Source of the DNA: Tipula vernalis
Lineage: Eukaryota > Arthropoda > Insecta > Diptera > Tipulidae
DNA: 64,000 nucleotides
NCBI GenBank assembly: GCA_958295665.1
Contig: OY282560.1
Span: 193,504,061 to 193,568,060 of the forward strand
Direction: 5' to 3'
This document shows, one piece after another, positions 35,174 to 47,410 of the stretch. Numbering within the stretch: the first letter of the stretch is position 1; each line of letters opens with the position of its first letter. A program made the translations under genes and the position numbers. A model generated the notes under the pieces. It did no database searches, was not told where the DNA came from, and worked only from the letters and a program-made list of their open reading frames with translations.

Positions 35174-37030
35174 TATAATGACAACAACAATGACGTAGCG
35201 TTGTCAAAATTAACACCATTCTTAGTGCTGCGAGTGCCAGTATTTTTAAGTGGATGATAGATGTAGCTACAATTTCCCATTTTTTTTTTTTACAAATATC
35301 TGAATAGATCTATCGAGGCTTATAAAAAAACGCAGCTATTATTTATTCTGTGTCGATAAAAAATACCACGTAAGATTGAGGGTACATTACAATTAACACC
35401 CATTATACTAATATGTAGATAAAGATATTTAATAAATTTCAGTTTAAAAATACATAAATAATAAAAAGGAAAATATTTTTTAATGATCAAGAAATTTTAA
35501 GAAAATAAACCGAGCTTAAGATTAATAATGTTATGAATTGTAATCGATTAACGCTTGTAAAATAAATGTAAATTGTGGCTTAAGGGCGATAACATAACTA
35601 TTTTATGCACTTACCATAAACGAGTCATTGTCACCATTTTATTAACTTTTTTCAGCTCGTTTATATTTTTTAATTAATAAAATCAATCTTGTTAAAGTTG
35701 TGTACGGAGATTTTAAAATATGATTCAGACAATATTTCAAATAATTGACAATCAATGGAACTATAATTTGCAATGAATGTTTGCTGTAGGGAAACAACTG
35801 GATATAGTTTGTAAGCCAACTAATGAGTTTAACTGACACGTTGTTACTGTTTATGAATTCTTTTTTATTTATTTTGTAGAAATAGCGTCTATTATTTTTG
35901 CTGTAATTTTTTTTTTCTTGGCAATAACAATGATTTTTTTGTTTAACAAATTTGAATTGGCTAAAAAAATTCCATAAAACAAAATCTAAAAATTTTATCA
36001 TTTTTGTATAGAGCAGCTGAGAAAGGCCAAGGAACTCGAGCAGTTTTTCATTAGAAAGAAGACTCCTCTGAATGATGAAAACGTTACTAGACTCGAGATC
36101 TGATGCAGTCTCAGTTACCTAAACTAATATATTTTAGGTTACTATGCCTATTGATATTTACATCGATTTTTTATTTAAGATCAAGATCAACGATTAAAAT
36201 CTTCAACTAATTTTAAAGACATTTCAACAAATCTTGTAAATTTGTTAACATGAAAAATTCATATTTTTTTATAATACACGCATTACAACAAACAATGAGT
36301 ATGTAAACAAAAATATCACAAGGGATTTACTCTATGCTGCCAAAGATATAATATATTGTTAAATACAAGTCAGATACACAGTAGCATTGCTTTGAAAACA
36401 GGAACAATGTAATGTCGAAATATCATGCCATCTACGCACTAAATGTAAACGTATTTATTCCTAAACTGGTTGTCGTATCTTGTCATCTAAAAAAACAGAC
36501 ATGTTTGACAAAAAATGTAAAATTCGATCACAATACAATCTACGATACAATTTTACCTGAAATGATCGCGTGATCTTATATATTCAGCTTTGTATATTTA
36601 TCAAAGCAAAATTATCAAAAACATTAATACAAAATAAATTTCCGTACTGCGGGACAAGATCTTTGTACATTATGTAGATAGAAAACAAATAGTTATTATC
36701 GATCACACCGCGATAGCACAGATCAACAGACTGGAAAATTTAATTTTTAACATAAGAAAATGAAGACGCACAAAAGTTGAAAATATTAATCCTCAGGTGG
36801 ATTCTTTAGGAGAGATTTATCTTATGTGATTTTTCTTTTCCACCATGCACATAACAGTAAACTATATTATACGTATAGCAAAATCTACACACAATGTCAC
36901 GAAGGCAATCATCAAAATTATCAAATTTAAAAATCTTTTTTTTTTTTTTTATTAAAATAATCATAATAAAAATGAATTGAATTTATTTTCTTTTAAATTA
37001 AAAAAAGAAAATGACGACGGTGCAACTGCA
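35174..37030. other. AT-rich intergenic DNA, no gene recognised
   Basis: A 119-codon minus frame (35642-36001) is K/N/Y/I-rich, as expected from base composition, with no family signature. T-run near 36936. Confidence 0.45.
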
Positions 37031-37038
37031 TTTAAAGG

Positions 37039-37370
37039 GTGGAACAAAAATCAATTTGTTTGTCCAAGCGTCCTCCCATAATGGCTCCTTTTTATGACCC
37101 GAACTGGATAATATGCCAAACTGCTAATCGGGGCCCCTGGTTACGGAGGTCGTACGATTTGACACTGTTGAACTTCTTTCTTTCGGGTTATCTCAAAAGT
37201 AAGGTATATTGCAATAAGCCCGAAACAACAAGAGAGCTAAAGGACGAGATAATAAGGCATATTGGTAGAATAGAGAAGCAATTAAGAGAAGATGACATCC
37301 TAAATTTGGCCAAGCCGTGGTGAACATTTGGCCGATATTATCTTTCACACATATAAGAAGCATGATTCAA
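37039..37370 (+). pseudogene. Mariner-like transposase C-terminal fragment
   Basis: Reads RSYDLTLLNFFLSGYLKSKV, with the typical 'PRSCDLTPLDFFLWGYVKSKVY' pattern of the last catalytic region. It continues NKPETTRELKDEI and then LAKPW. After a one-base shift a second frame gives RGEHLADIIFHTYK, the normal end of these proteins. This is the C-terminal counterpart of the N-terminal relic at 4332-4688, but the 33-kb distance means it is a separate copy. Confidence 0.75.
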
Positions 37371-38500
37371 TAAAGCAATCAACATCATTCCAACGCATCA
37401 ATTTCTTTATTTACTATTCACATGGTAAAACTCTTATTGGCTCACCCTTTACAAACATACTTTCAAAATCGCATCGGAGAAGCAATAAAGACACGGGAAG
37501 ATATAAATAAATATGAATTGTTTATTATGCATTATGAGTTTTTTATGTACATAAATATATTTAATTTAATTTTATTTATTTTTTGTAATGTATCTTAATC
37601 AATAAAATGTAAGGAGAAGTAGTTTATATTAGATGTAATATTCAGATCAAACTTTGAGATATTTTCTCGTTTGAAGCTTTCCTATACGAAATAAATTGCA
37701 ATATCTATCGATCGGTTTCGGTTTTTTTTTTGTTTTATTCCATATTTTATTTTTATATTTTACATTTAGCTGAATTAAATAAATAAATTCAGAGAGGAAA
37801 TAAATCATTCTGTTTTTAATTTTTTAGATATTAATCTAGCCGATACACTACTATGTGATATTTAGCAATCAATACACAAATTTACTTGATTTTCATTACG
37901 TTACTTATAAAAAGCTAACAGGGACGTTTAACTATTTGCTCATATTGTAAGGCTCTGGTCTAATTTTAATAACTTAATCCGGTTTCGTTACTGAGGTTTT
38001 GAGCTAATTTTAGTTTCAACTTGATTTATCATGATCGATTATCCACCTGATTTGTCGACTTTATAAATATATATTTTAAAAAATTTTAAAATTTAATTCG
38101 AAACGAACTGGATTACAAAGTGGATTTTTAAAATTCCACACACAATTCAAACAATTTGTAACCTTTGGAAACTGTTCAAACTTCAATTAAATATAAAATA
38201 AAAAAAATGCTAAAGTTAATATTTTCGAGGTCCTGATTTGTTTTCTACTAACGCTAAAATCCAGTGTTGCTTATTGACCCTACAATTCATGACTGAAGTC
38301 CAAACACTGGCGAACAATATTATCGACTCCTGATTTGAACCATAATTCAAGTCGAAGGTCTATGAGTGGTGTCAAGGCGGTTGCAGCTTCCGTTGATCGC
38401 TGGCTTTCACGCAGTGCGTTACGAAATTGAATGTCGGGTGTATACGAACCTCAGTTCGGAATTGACGTTTATATCTTTTGTAACGATATGTTAATTTTAT
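37371..38500. other. AT-rich intergenic DNA, no gene seen
   Basis: No recognisable coding or repeat signal. Confidence 0.45.
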
Positions 38501-38529
38501 ATTACTTCGGTCTAAAAAGACCAAAGTAT
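38501..38529. repeat. 29-bp palindromic motif (also at 48873)
   Basis: ATTACTTCGGTC, A/T spacer, GACCAAAGTAT: two inverted arms. The same motif in inverted orientation, one base changed in the spacer, sits inside the piggyBac relic at 48873-48901. Confidence 0.8.
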
Positions 38530-38759
38530 TGAAATCCTGTCAAAAATGATCAAAAATTTTGTTGGTCCAAAACCTTTTTTTCGACGTTTTGAAAGTCCCT
38601 GAGTCTAAAAAAGCCAAAAAAAAATGTCCTTCCGTCAGTCCTGGGTGTCTATATGGCTGTACTCATGCTATCCCGAGAACGGCCTGTTCGATTTAGAATT
38701 TGTTTTTGCCAATCTGTTTCTATGGTCAAGGCCGAGATTTGAAAAGCTTTGGGAACCTA

Positions 38760-39920
38760 TGCGTCAGGAGGGTCGGGTATCTGCCTGGTTATAGATATAT
38801 TTACCAATTTTTTATATATGCTGGTTTGAATATTGAGTTGGGTATTGAGTTTGGGGTTGAGTTGAAGGTTAAGTTAGGGATTAATATGCGGGTTGAGTTC
38901 AAGTAGTGTTGGAGATGAGTTGGGGTTGGGTTAAGATATAGTGAGCAGTTGACCAATTTTTTATATATGCTGGTTTGAGGATTGATTTTAAAGAGAGTTT
39001 GTGTTTAGGCTGAGGGTTGAGTTGGGGGCCGTTTACGGGTTGAACTGGAGTTATGATGGTGTTGGACCAGTGTTTAGTGGGCAGTTGAGCAACCTATACA
39101 ATAAAGTGAGTGTTTCTATGTATATACAGCATATGTGTATGATATTTAGACAAATCCACACGACTTTACCGATTTGAACCAAACCTTACACAAATATTGT
39201 TTACGACTTAAGAAAGGTCACTGTTAATAAATCAAACCTCAAATTGAACCTTTTTGGTAAATTTTTGGATAAAGTTCTCGAATATGACCAAGTAGGACGG
39301 AACTTGCCTATTTCTCAACCCATTATGACAAAATTTGATATGTGCGTTGAAAATAGGATTCTGGGAATATGGCCAAGTAGAATGGAACTTGGCCATTTTT
39401 TAACCGATTGTGATGAAATTTGACATGTGCGTTGAAAATGGTATTCTTAAATGATTTTTGGATGAAGTTCTGAAATAAGGCCAAGTAGAACGGACCTTGC
39501 CTATTTCTCAACTGATTATTACAAAATTTGACATGTGCATTGAAAATAGGATTCTAAAATGATTTTTAGATAAAATTCTGGAATATGGCCAAGTATGATG
39601 GAACTTGGTTATTTCTTAACCGATTGTGATGAAATTTGGCATGTGCGATGGAAATAGGATTCCAAAATGATTTTTGGATAAAGCTCTGGAATATGGAATG
39701 GTAAGATGGAACTTGGCTATTCCTTAACTGATTATGAAGAAATTTGACATGTGCGTTGTAAATGGGATTTTAAATGATTTTTAAATGAAGTTCTGGACTA
39801 GGGCTAGTTAGGACGAAACTTGGCTATTTCTTAACGGATTTGAGTGAAATTTGACATCTACCATGGAAATGGGATTCTAAAGTGATTTTTGCATAAAGGC
39901 TCTGAAATATGGTCAAGTGT
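38760..39920. repeat. Second copy of the foldback/tandem repeat family
   Basis: Shares GCGTCA.GAGGGTCGGGTA, CTGGTTATAGA.ATATTTACC and the GAGTTGGGGTTG-rich stretch with 10.1 kb. About six ~110-bp units with 'GATTTTTGGATAAAG.TCT' and AATATGGCCAAGTA..A.GGAACTTG follow (39245-39915). The inverted right end present in the 10-kb copy is absent. Confidence 0.75.
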
Positions 39921-40344
39921 TGTATAACACTACCGTAAATTACGGTCACGTTATCCGTAAAATACGTTTATCACTGTCTTAAGCCATGCACTGAACTATC
40001 ACTAAATTTAAAGGTGTAACTGAAATTTCTGAAGGAAAACATAAATTCAATAATAATTTAAAATTATCTAGAATAAGCACAGAAATAGAAATACTACCCC
40101 ATACATGTGTTGTACAAGTGTAATTATATATATTATATAACAAAATCACATGTATCATATGATTTCCATTAATTAAATAAATATGCTACATTAACATTTA
40201 AACCATCCCCATCAATTCTAACCAATCAAACGGTAATATTAATGAATCTTAGCAAGAGCTTAGATTTAGGTTTCAATTCTAGAATTAATAGTAAATAATA
40301 AATTTTCATTTTGTGTTGTTTTAAAAACGTCACTTTATTAAATT
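39921..40344. other. Possible LTR and untranslated end of the minus-strand gypsy element
   Basis: Lies directly downstream of the gypsy pol stop codon. A TGTTGTATAACAC stretch near 39918 could be an LTR tip, but I cannot define both ends or find a partner LTR. Confidence 0.3.
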
Positions 40345-41399
40345 TCAGTGAGACGGCTTGTCATGTCCATCGTCTTTTTCAAAGTCGTTTCGAGATTTAA
40401 AATGTTTTAATCGATTGTTGTGGATGGTTTTAATGTAACATCCAATATTGATTTTTGTATTTCCGGGCGATGGGGTTTCAACTACTGTGTAAGGGCCCAG
40501 CCATAGTGGATCAAATTTTGTTTTTCTGACTTCATTCCTTAATAAAACTATAACTGGTCTCTGGAGAACAGTTTTTCTTTCTTCACTTTCCGTTTATCAT
40601 AGTAAGTTTTTGATTTATTTTTGTATTTTAAAATTAAGAAACGTGCTATGTTAGCAGAAATTTTTATTCTAAATTTTAATTTATTTATGACCGAACAACA
40701 GCTGGAATTGCATAAAATGTATCGATTTGTCGATGAGTGTGGCGCAGAATTATATGAAAATAGCGCATACGGTATCCATTTATCCAAATTCATATGGTCT
40801 TTTTCGATGTAATTCCGTAGGTATTCAACGAGCGTTCAATGACTTCTTTCAAGCACTCCATTAGATTCAGGAGGGTATCGTATTAAATTTTTGTATTTTT
40901 AATATCTTGCACATACGCACAAAAATTTCACTCATAAAATTTGATCCCATGTGAGCAAGAATTGATTCGGGACATCCGAATAAACACACTAAATTTTCGA
41001 TTACTGCATGAGCTACGGTCTCTACTTCCTGATTAGGAAGATGTACTGCCATTGAAAACTTAGTTAAATCGCATTGTGCTGTGAGAATGTGTTTATTATT
41101 TTAGTATGTTGACACACTAAGTCCAACTATATCCAAAAATATTTTTTAAAATTGCAGTTTTGCTGTTGTAGTTATTTTTAAAGGCAGTTTGGAATTTAAT
41201 GACATTTTATTTTTCTGACATAGAGGTCAATTGCGAATATATTTTTCGACAGTTGAGAACATTTTCTCGAAATAATAATAATGTTTAATTTTTTTCGTAC
41301 CTTGATGAGCACCCAAAGGATTATCATGAAATTCTTTGATTACAGTGTAAATATCATCTTTAGCTTTTAAATAAATTATTTCCAGGCTATTGTCACTAA
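40345..41399 (-). pseudogene. Gypsy integrase
   Basis: An H2C2-type zinc region (EFHDNPLGAHQGTKK.IKHYYYFEKM) leads into a core with FGCPESILAHMGSNFMSEIF. The catalytic Asp, normally TDQG or SDMG, reads AHMG, a change to His. Downstream the ESNGVLERSH segment keeps the catalytic Glu but is followed by a stop. Then come MNLDKWIPYALFSYNSAPHSS and a GPY-like tail, DPLWLGPYTVVETPS. The protein ends at 40345. Confidence 0.8.
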
Positions 41400-42100
41400 C
41401 TTGCGCCTGATCGACGGCGGATTGATTCAATTGTTCATGTGAACGATTTAAATTTAAAGAATGATTATTGGTTGCCAAATAATTTGACGTTGAAGGAAGT
41501 TCAGCTTGCCTCAATTTGGAGTGACTCCGTGTAACAACATCGACTTGTTGATGAGGTTTATTGATTGCAATACAACTCAAAGAATCGGCGTTGCTATTGA
41601 TTCGACCGGGTTTGTATTTAATTTTAAAATCATATTCAGCTAATTGTAATTTCCATCTTATTAATTGTGAGCTTTGATTAGTTTAACTATTTAATTATGT
41701 TAAAGGATGATGGTCAGTAATTACGTAAAAAGTGCAACCGTATAAATATGGCTTTTAATGGTTAATTTTCCATACAATTGCGAGAAGTTCCGTATGTGTG
41801 GTAGAGCAATTTTCTTCCGATTGATTATGAATTCGACTTCCATACGCTACAGGGAGATAATTTCCATCAATTACTTGTGAAAGTATCTTGCTTATAGCAA
41901 CATCACTATAGTTATAGCAACATCGCTATAGCATCACACGTTACATAAACAATTTTCTCATAATCTGGTAACTGCAACAATGGAGGTTTCATGAAAAGTT
42001 CTTTTAATTTTGAAAATAATTCATCACATTTTGCCTCCCATTCAAATTTTGCATGTTTTTTAGTTAGGTTGGTTAATGGTTTCGAAATGTCAGAAAATTG
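41400..42100 (-). pseudogene. Gypsy RNase H and H2C2 linker
   Basis: Fragments YVITDHHPLT, KWKLQLAEYDFKIKYKPGRINSNADSLSC (written here across frames) and the following hydrophilic spacer match the end of RNase H. The usual 'ADALSR' box reads ADSLSC. Frameshifted throughout. Confidence 0.65.
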
Positions 42101-42139
42101 TGGGCAGGAACGAACGAACTTCTTTTATTGTTTTTGGAG

Positions 42140-42800
42140 TAGGCTAGTACATAATGACGTCAATGTTTGATGAATCGGGCTTGATGCCCTCATGAGTAAT
42201 AATGTGCCCAAAATATATAATTTCCTTCGGATTGAGTTCTAAATTGAATTTTCTCTGGGTAGACCGAATTTCACTAAGCTTATTATTAGGATCTGTGAGA
42301 CTTCTTCCATAGATGACAACGTCGTCCAAATAAACAATGCACTTTAAACCAGTAAGCCCCGTTAATACACTATTCATGAGCCGTTGAAATGTGCTTGGTG
42401 CATTTTTCAAACGCATGCACATTCTTTTGAATTGATAGTGCCCGGAATTGGAACTAAACGCGGGTTTCTCTTTGTCCGGAACTTTGATTGCCACCTGATA
42501 ATAGCTATTTGCAAGACCGACTGTGATGAAATACATGGCTTTGTCCAGTTATGTTCTAAAATATCGGTGATTTAGGGGATCGGGAAAGGTTCACTAATGG
42601 TAACCTCATTTAATTTACGATAGTCAACAACTATCCTCCATTTCCGTTCCTCTGTGATTAATTTCTTTGGCACACATAAAATAGGAGAATTCCATGGCGA
42701 AGTGGAATGTTAAATAATATCATCCTCCAACATCTGATGGATTTGACGGTCAACCTTAACTTTATTTGCTTGCGGTATACGATATTGCCTTGTGTTTGGT
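42140..42800 (-). pseudogene. Gypsy reverse transcriptase
   Basis: Upstream frame: NSPILCVPKK..RIVVDYRKLNE. Main frame (42536 down to 42144): FITVGLANSYYQV, FKRMCMRLKNAPSTFQRLM, KCIVYLDDVVIYG and FGHIITHEGIKPD. The YLDD box is intact. The first catalytic Asp, normally in 'TLDLAS.Y', reads TVGLANSY, an Asp-to-Gly change that would kill the enzyme. A stop and frameshift precede 42540. Confidence 0.85.
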
Positions 42801-43099
42801 ATTTGGTTCGACATCTATTTTGTGCGTAACTGCGTCGGTCACCGTGAGCTTATCTCCTTCTAGGTAGAAGCAGTCATTGTAATCGCGTATAATTTTTAAT
42901 ACACTTTGTTTTTCTTCGAGGTTTAGTTGATCGGTATCAATTTTTGATTCGAGTATTCTTAACCTATTTCGTATATTATTTGATGTTCAGTGGACTGAAC
43001 TTGGTTGGAATTTAATAACGAAATATGAGCTATATTGTGATTAATTTTGAGAATTGAATTTGGAATATACACTCCAGGTAGGATTTCTGTAGATAGACA

Positions 43100-43578
43100 T
43101 ATACGATCACCATCAGATGAGGGTAGCCATTATTTCGCTTTTTGACGGAAGTATAATGTCGATGAAATTATTATTCAAATTATATGTATGAGTTTCTTGA
43201 TCGATTAGGATTCCTAATGATATTGAAACAAAATTCAATGAACATTTAAACTTGTTTAGGAAATCTAAACCAAATATACCGGCATACCTTATTGGAAATG
43301 TATGCAAGTTATATGCAAGTTATGAATTACCGATTTGAAATCTGGAAAGTTTAATTTTAGACTGCAAGCTGCAAGTGTTTCTATAACACTTTCAGAAATT
43401 CTAGTAATTGAGCATTTCTTTTCCGCATAACAAAAAATATCACCATCCAAACAATTTACCTTCACCAGAATCGACTAGGAACAGAGACCTTTTGGTATTA
43501 TTTTCAATTATCACGCTAAGGTACTTTTTATTAATATTTTGTTGAGAAACGATTGCAATTACATTTTGGGTTTCATTA
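43100..43578 (-). pseudogene. Gypsy aspartic protease region
   Basis: 'TKRSLFLVDSGEG' (near 43460-43500) is the DSG active-site segment. Downstream, RYAGIFGLDFLNKF is the conserved GLDFL-type strand before the bridge to reverse transcriptase. The two lie in different frames. Aspartic proteases of this family cut the Gag-Pol precursor. Confidence 0.75.
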
Positions 43579-43589
43579 ACACACTATTT

Positions 43590-44673
43590 TTGCAAATAAT
43601 AACCAATGACCACAAAAGAGGAGATAGTACGCCTCCTTGGGGACAGCCCTTTACGGCCTTGATGGTTTCTGACTCGCCACCTAGTCTGGCAGTAATCTCA
43701 CGATGTTCCAGCATGGAACGGATCCACCTAATTGTAGAAATCGGAACCTTTTTTCCATTGCTGCCCTCTCTATCGATCCATATGAGGTATTATCAAACGC
43801 CCCCTCAATGTCCACAAAGGCACAAAGGTTAATTTCTTTATAAGTCACTGCTTTTTCAATCCTCGTGACCAGACTGCTAAGGGCCATCACAGTGGATTTA
43901 CCAGTTTAATACGCAAACTAGGCCCGATGCAGCGTATATTTTCCAAGAACCTCACTTCTTATTTGATAGTCCAGGATTTTTTCCATCGTCTTCAATAGAA
44001 ACGATGTAAGGCTAATTGGCCGATATGCCTTGGCCTGGGTGTCTGGGCGACCCTTACCCTTTGGTATAAAGGCCACAGTTGCCTTCCTCCACAGTTTCGG
44101 AATAGAGTTAAAAGCATAACTTGCTCGAAACATCTGGATCAAGCTGGGGAGTATTTCCTCAATACCTTTTTGAAGTAAAGCTGGAAAGATACTATCCCCT
44201 CCAGCGGATTTGAAAGGTTTGAAAGACCCAATAGCCCATCGCATCTTGCTGGGTGTGAATATTTTCCCACAGAGACTCCAGATCCTACTGTGAGGCGCAT
44301 AGGCCACCTTACTTGAGGGATCATGATGGTCCTCTTGGGCTACCACTACTGAATACGGAAATTGGGTCTCTAGCAGTACCTCTAAAGTTTCTTTCCGGTT
44401 TTCAGTGAACCTCCCATCTTGCTTCTGGAGAAGTCCTAAACCATTTGAATGATCCTTGGAAAGGACTTTCTGGAGACGAGCTGCAGAGGGCAATTCATTG
44501 ATTCCCTCACAGAAATTCCTCCAGGTAGCCCTTTTGGATCTTCTTAATTCGAGATTATATTTCGTCAAGGCCATGTTATACTCGCCCCATTCACCGGTGC
44601 GTTTAGCCTTGTTGAATAATCTTCTCGATTTTTTCCTCAGTTTAACCAACGTCCCGTTCCACCAAGGGACCAT
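43590..44673 (-). pseudogene. LINE ORF2 reverse transcriptase, N-terminal two thirds
   Basis: The 251-codon frame gives PWWNGTLVKLRKKSRRLFNK, the thumb-linker motif, and FKPFKSAGGDSIFPALLQKG. It continues LWRKATVAFIPKGKGRP and AYRPISLTSFLLKTMEKI. After a break comes LCAFVDIEGAFDNTSY with the first catalytic Asp, then ARLGGESETIKAVKGCPQGG and VLSPLLWSLVI. The YADD box and everything beyond are missing because the LINE ends here. Confidence 0.85.
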
Positions 44674-44691
44674 CTTTGTGGACTCTCTTCG

Positions 44692-45557
44692 TTAAACCGA
44701 GCAGCTGTTCTCGTAAGCCAAGTGTATAGAATTATGCAGCTGGTTTGAACAGATCTCCAAACCCTCTGGAGACTCTATGTTCCCCAAAACCGAGGGCATT
44801 TCTGATTCGAGTGAGACTCTATAAGAGTCCCAGTCGGTCAGTTTTGGAATACTAATTTCCTGCCGCTGCATGGTCTTAGCCGCCAAATCGAATCTGATGT
44901 GCAAATGATCCGATAATGAGGCCTCTTCAGACACATGCCAGTTTTTGATCAAGTCGCTGAAATGCGGACTATCAAGTGTCAAATCTAGGACCTCTTGCCT
45001 AATCGCATTTATAAAAGTAGGTTTCCTTCCCCTATTGACAATGTCTACATTATTTGAGATCAGAAATTCAAAAAGGTACTCACCACTGTTATTGATGTCC
45101 GTTCCACAGCACACCGTGTGGTGCGCTTTTGCATCGCATCCTGTCAGGTAGACCAGTCCATTGCATTTGCAATGAGCTATGAGCCGCCCAACTTCTAGTG
45201 GAGGTATTAACTCTGAGTCTCCAGGAAAGTAGGCGGAGGCTATTATAGCCTCCTGTTTGCCCCAACACCCAGAACCTCCACCATTACTCCAACCAAGTCC
45301 CTAGAGATGAACTCTGAAATGGGAATACAATTAATTTGCGAACTAACCAAAAAAGCCGCTCTTGGACTCTCAGTTCCGTTACGATAAATTAACTTACCCA
45401 CTTGATTTGGTATACCTTTAATCTGGTTACCTATTACCCATGGCTCCTGGATTAGAGCCATGCCAATGTTTTGGCAGATAAACCTGCGACAAAGGACGTC
45501 CGAAAACGCCTTTACATGATGCAGGGTAATCTGCAGGCAGGCAATGTATGCCTTCAT
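44692..45557 (-). pseudogene. LINE ORF2 endonuclease domain
   Basis: Starts MKAYIACLQITLHHVKA at 45557. GMALIQEPWV carries the catalytic Glu. Across a frameshift near 45240 comes 'GCDAKAHHTVCCGTDINNSG' with EYLFEFLISNNVDIVNRG, the DAN/KAHH motif, and TFINAIRQEVLDLTLDS. This endonuclease nicks target DNA to prime reverse transcription. The final SDH motif reads LSDHLHIRF and is kept. Confidence 0.85.
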
Positions 45558-47056
45558 TTTTCCCAGGGCCTCTTCAGAAGGCCCTGTTCAGCCTCCTTTT
45601 CCGCATCGCTACTACCCGCATGCGTTGTTTGTCCGGACGATGGCTGACCAATGTCCTCCATCCCCGTTCTGCTGGCCTCCGCTGCCTGAGAGCCTCCAAG
45701 CCTCACCAGTGGAACGCGCGGGGGAAGCCCTTGCGGGGCCTTTCCCCGTGGAAACCCTGACGCTCCCCTCTCTCTTACGTGCCTTCTCCTCACCTATCTC
45801 CTGGAGAGGACCACCACCCCAGTGGTCTTGGCTAAAGGTGCCGCTACCGTAGCCTCAACAGGCTTGACCACTTGGGTCCCGCCCATAGACGCCGGTTTAG
45901 CACCACCCTGACCACCCTTGGAATGAAGTTGAATAGTCCCAAACTTTTAGTTGACTTTAAAGCCAACCCGCTTGAGCTTTTAAACTAAAGAGTGGTCCAT
46001 AGAGAAGGTGCAAAAGGCTGAAGAGCCTTTCGCCTCTCTCCTGATCACTCTCCAGTTGATCGCCTGCATGCCCTCGTTTTGGCTTTTTAATAAAACCAAA
46101 AGGCTTCTCCAAGGGTAATTCAGCACTATTTGGGAAGGTGCAGAACACAATATTGGCTCGAGGCAGGTTTTCCGCCTTGGCTACGATCAGCTGTGCACCC
46201 TCCCATGGCTTAATAGTCTCTATGGCCTCCCTGAGCCATTGGACAGTGGCCCGGTCAGTACAGGTCACTACCAGCCAACCAGGCCGAAGCTGACTGCCAA
46301 GAAATTTAGGTTTAAGCTCCTTTGGCTCTTGCTTTAGCACCTTATCTAGGACGCCCTCCTGGACAGCCTTAAGTTGCTCTTCAGTGAGGACAACCTCAGG
46401 AAAATCAGAGTTCAAGATCCCAACGATCTCCAACTCCGCGGCCTGCCTGAAAGTAACTCCAGAGCGGACCGCATAACCCGATATCACCGGGACAGATCCT
46501 TTCCCCCTGGCCTTTTTTTGTGCCGGTGGAGTACCCTCATCGACGGAATGTTCCTCAGTAAGAGCACAAGTCTCCTTTTGTGGCCGCATCGCCAGAAGCC
46601 TTTTCTCGCTTCCGAGCGTTTTGCCCTCCGCAAGAAGCCTCCTATACCGCTTTTTCGCGGCTCCGCACATTTTCACACGAGGAGCCGCGACAGGTTTGTC
46701 AATGGTGTTGACCTCACCTTTCGGGTCCACCCCGACGTCCGTGCTCCCCTCTGCTTTCACAGCGGAGGTACGCCCGAGTACTCATCTCCTGAGGTGTCCA
46801 TGTCGGAGTTGAGAACTAACTTTTCAAGCCTTAAACGGAGCTCCCCATCCGACGGACCACTCATCGAGAGCCACACAGCGGAAAGATCGCTGGTACGTGA
46901 CGCTTTAGGAGCGTTACCATCCTTATTTTTTAAACTTCTGTCAGACATTTTTATTCCCACGAGTTTCTGGGAAATGAAAGTCACCTGTGGGACACCCAGA
47001 TTTACCACAGGAAGACTTAATAAAACTGGAGGGCGCCTGGTATCCAGAGTCCGCAT
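45554..47056 (-). pseudogene. LINE ORF1 (Gag-like protein)
   Basis: Three frames. The N-terminal part starts near 47056 and includes SGPSDGELRLRLEKLVLNSDM. The middle (267 codons, 46760 down to 45957) has a basic stretch, AAKKRYRRLLAEGK, then GYAVRSGVTFRQAAELEIVG and 'RPGWLVVTCTDRATVQWLRE'. That segment matches the nucleic-acid-binding domain (DUF4780-like) of insect LINE ORF1 proteins. The C-terminal frame ends LLKRPWEK at 45554, overlapping the ORF2 start at 45557. Two frameshifts separate the pieces. Confidence 0.75.
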
Positions 47057-47410
47057 ACTTTGGACTGATTAACCTATCAGCCATTCATCCATCGGTATAT
47101 GCTGTTCCACCTTAGATTAGGGTTTTTTATCAAGGATTTCTCCTTTAGTGCCGTACTTTAGCCTGTGCCAAATGGTCAAAAGTACCAAACGGCCTCAGTT
47201 ACCGGTGATTGCCACGAGGAGGCAGTACGTACACTTGCGAATTGTGACCAGGTTACTCCTTCCACAATTGTACCCATCACGCTAGCTGCATAAAACATGA
47301 CCAGAACAGCTCGCATGATGTGCAACCCACCGAAAGGTTACGGAGCTGGTAGATTACTCTACTCAACTTTGGTCCCTCCCTTCAGTAGACGCCAAATCAC
47401 CTTTTTGGTG

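Larger units (their letters stand above)
40345..43578 (-). mobile_element. Ty3/gypsy retrotransposon pol region (decayed)
   Basis: Protease, reverse transcriptase, RNase H and integrase are present in that order from right to left, in several frames. No gag or 5' LTR is present. The right end stops abruptly at ~43578, where it meets a LINE fragment. Each catalytic domain has at least one disabling change (see parts). Confidence 0.88.
43585..47410 (-). mobile_element. LOA-like LINE (non-LTR retrotransposon), 3'-truncated
   Basis: Read right to left: a GC-richer 5' UTR (~47060-47410), ORF1, then ORF2 with apurinic-type endonuclease and reverse transcriptase. The element stops inside the reverse transcriptase just after the PQGGVLSPLLW motif (~43590), where gypsy sequence begins. 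LINE copies normally lose their 5' end, so loss of the 3' half points to a later rearrangement. Markedly GC-richer than its surroundings. Confidence 0.85.

Noticed and set aside
35642..36001. 119-codon minus-strand frame
   Set aside because: Amino-acid content is what AT-rich random sequence gives, and no motif is visible.
46374..47072. 232-codon plus-strand frame
   Set aside because: It is the antisense shadow of LINE ORF1, whose own frames carry the recognisable motifs.
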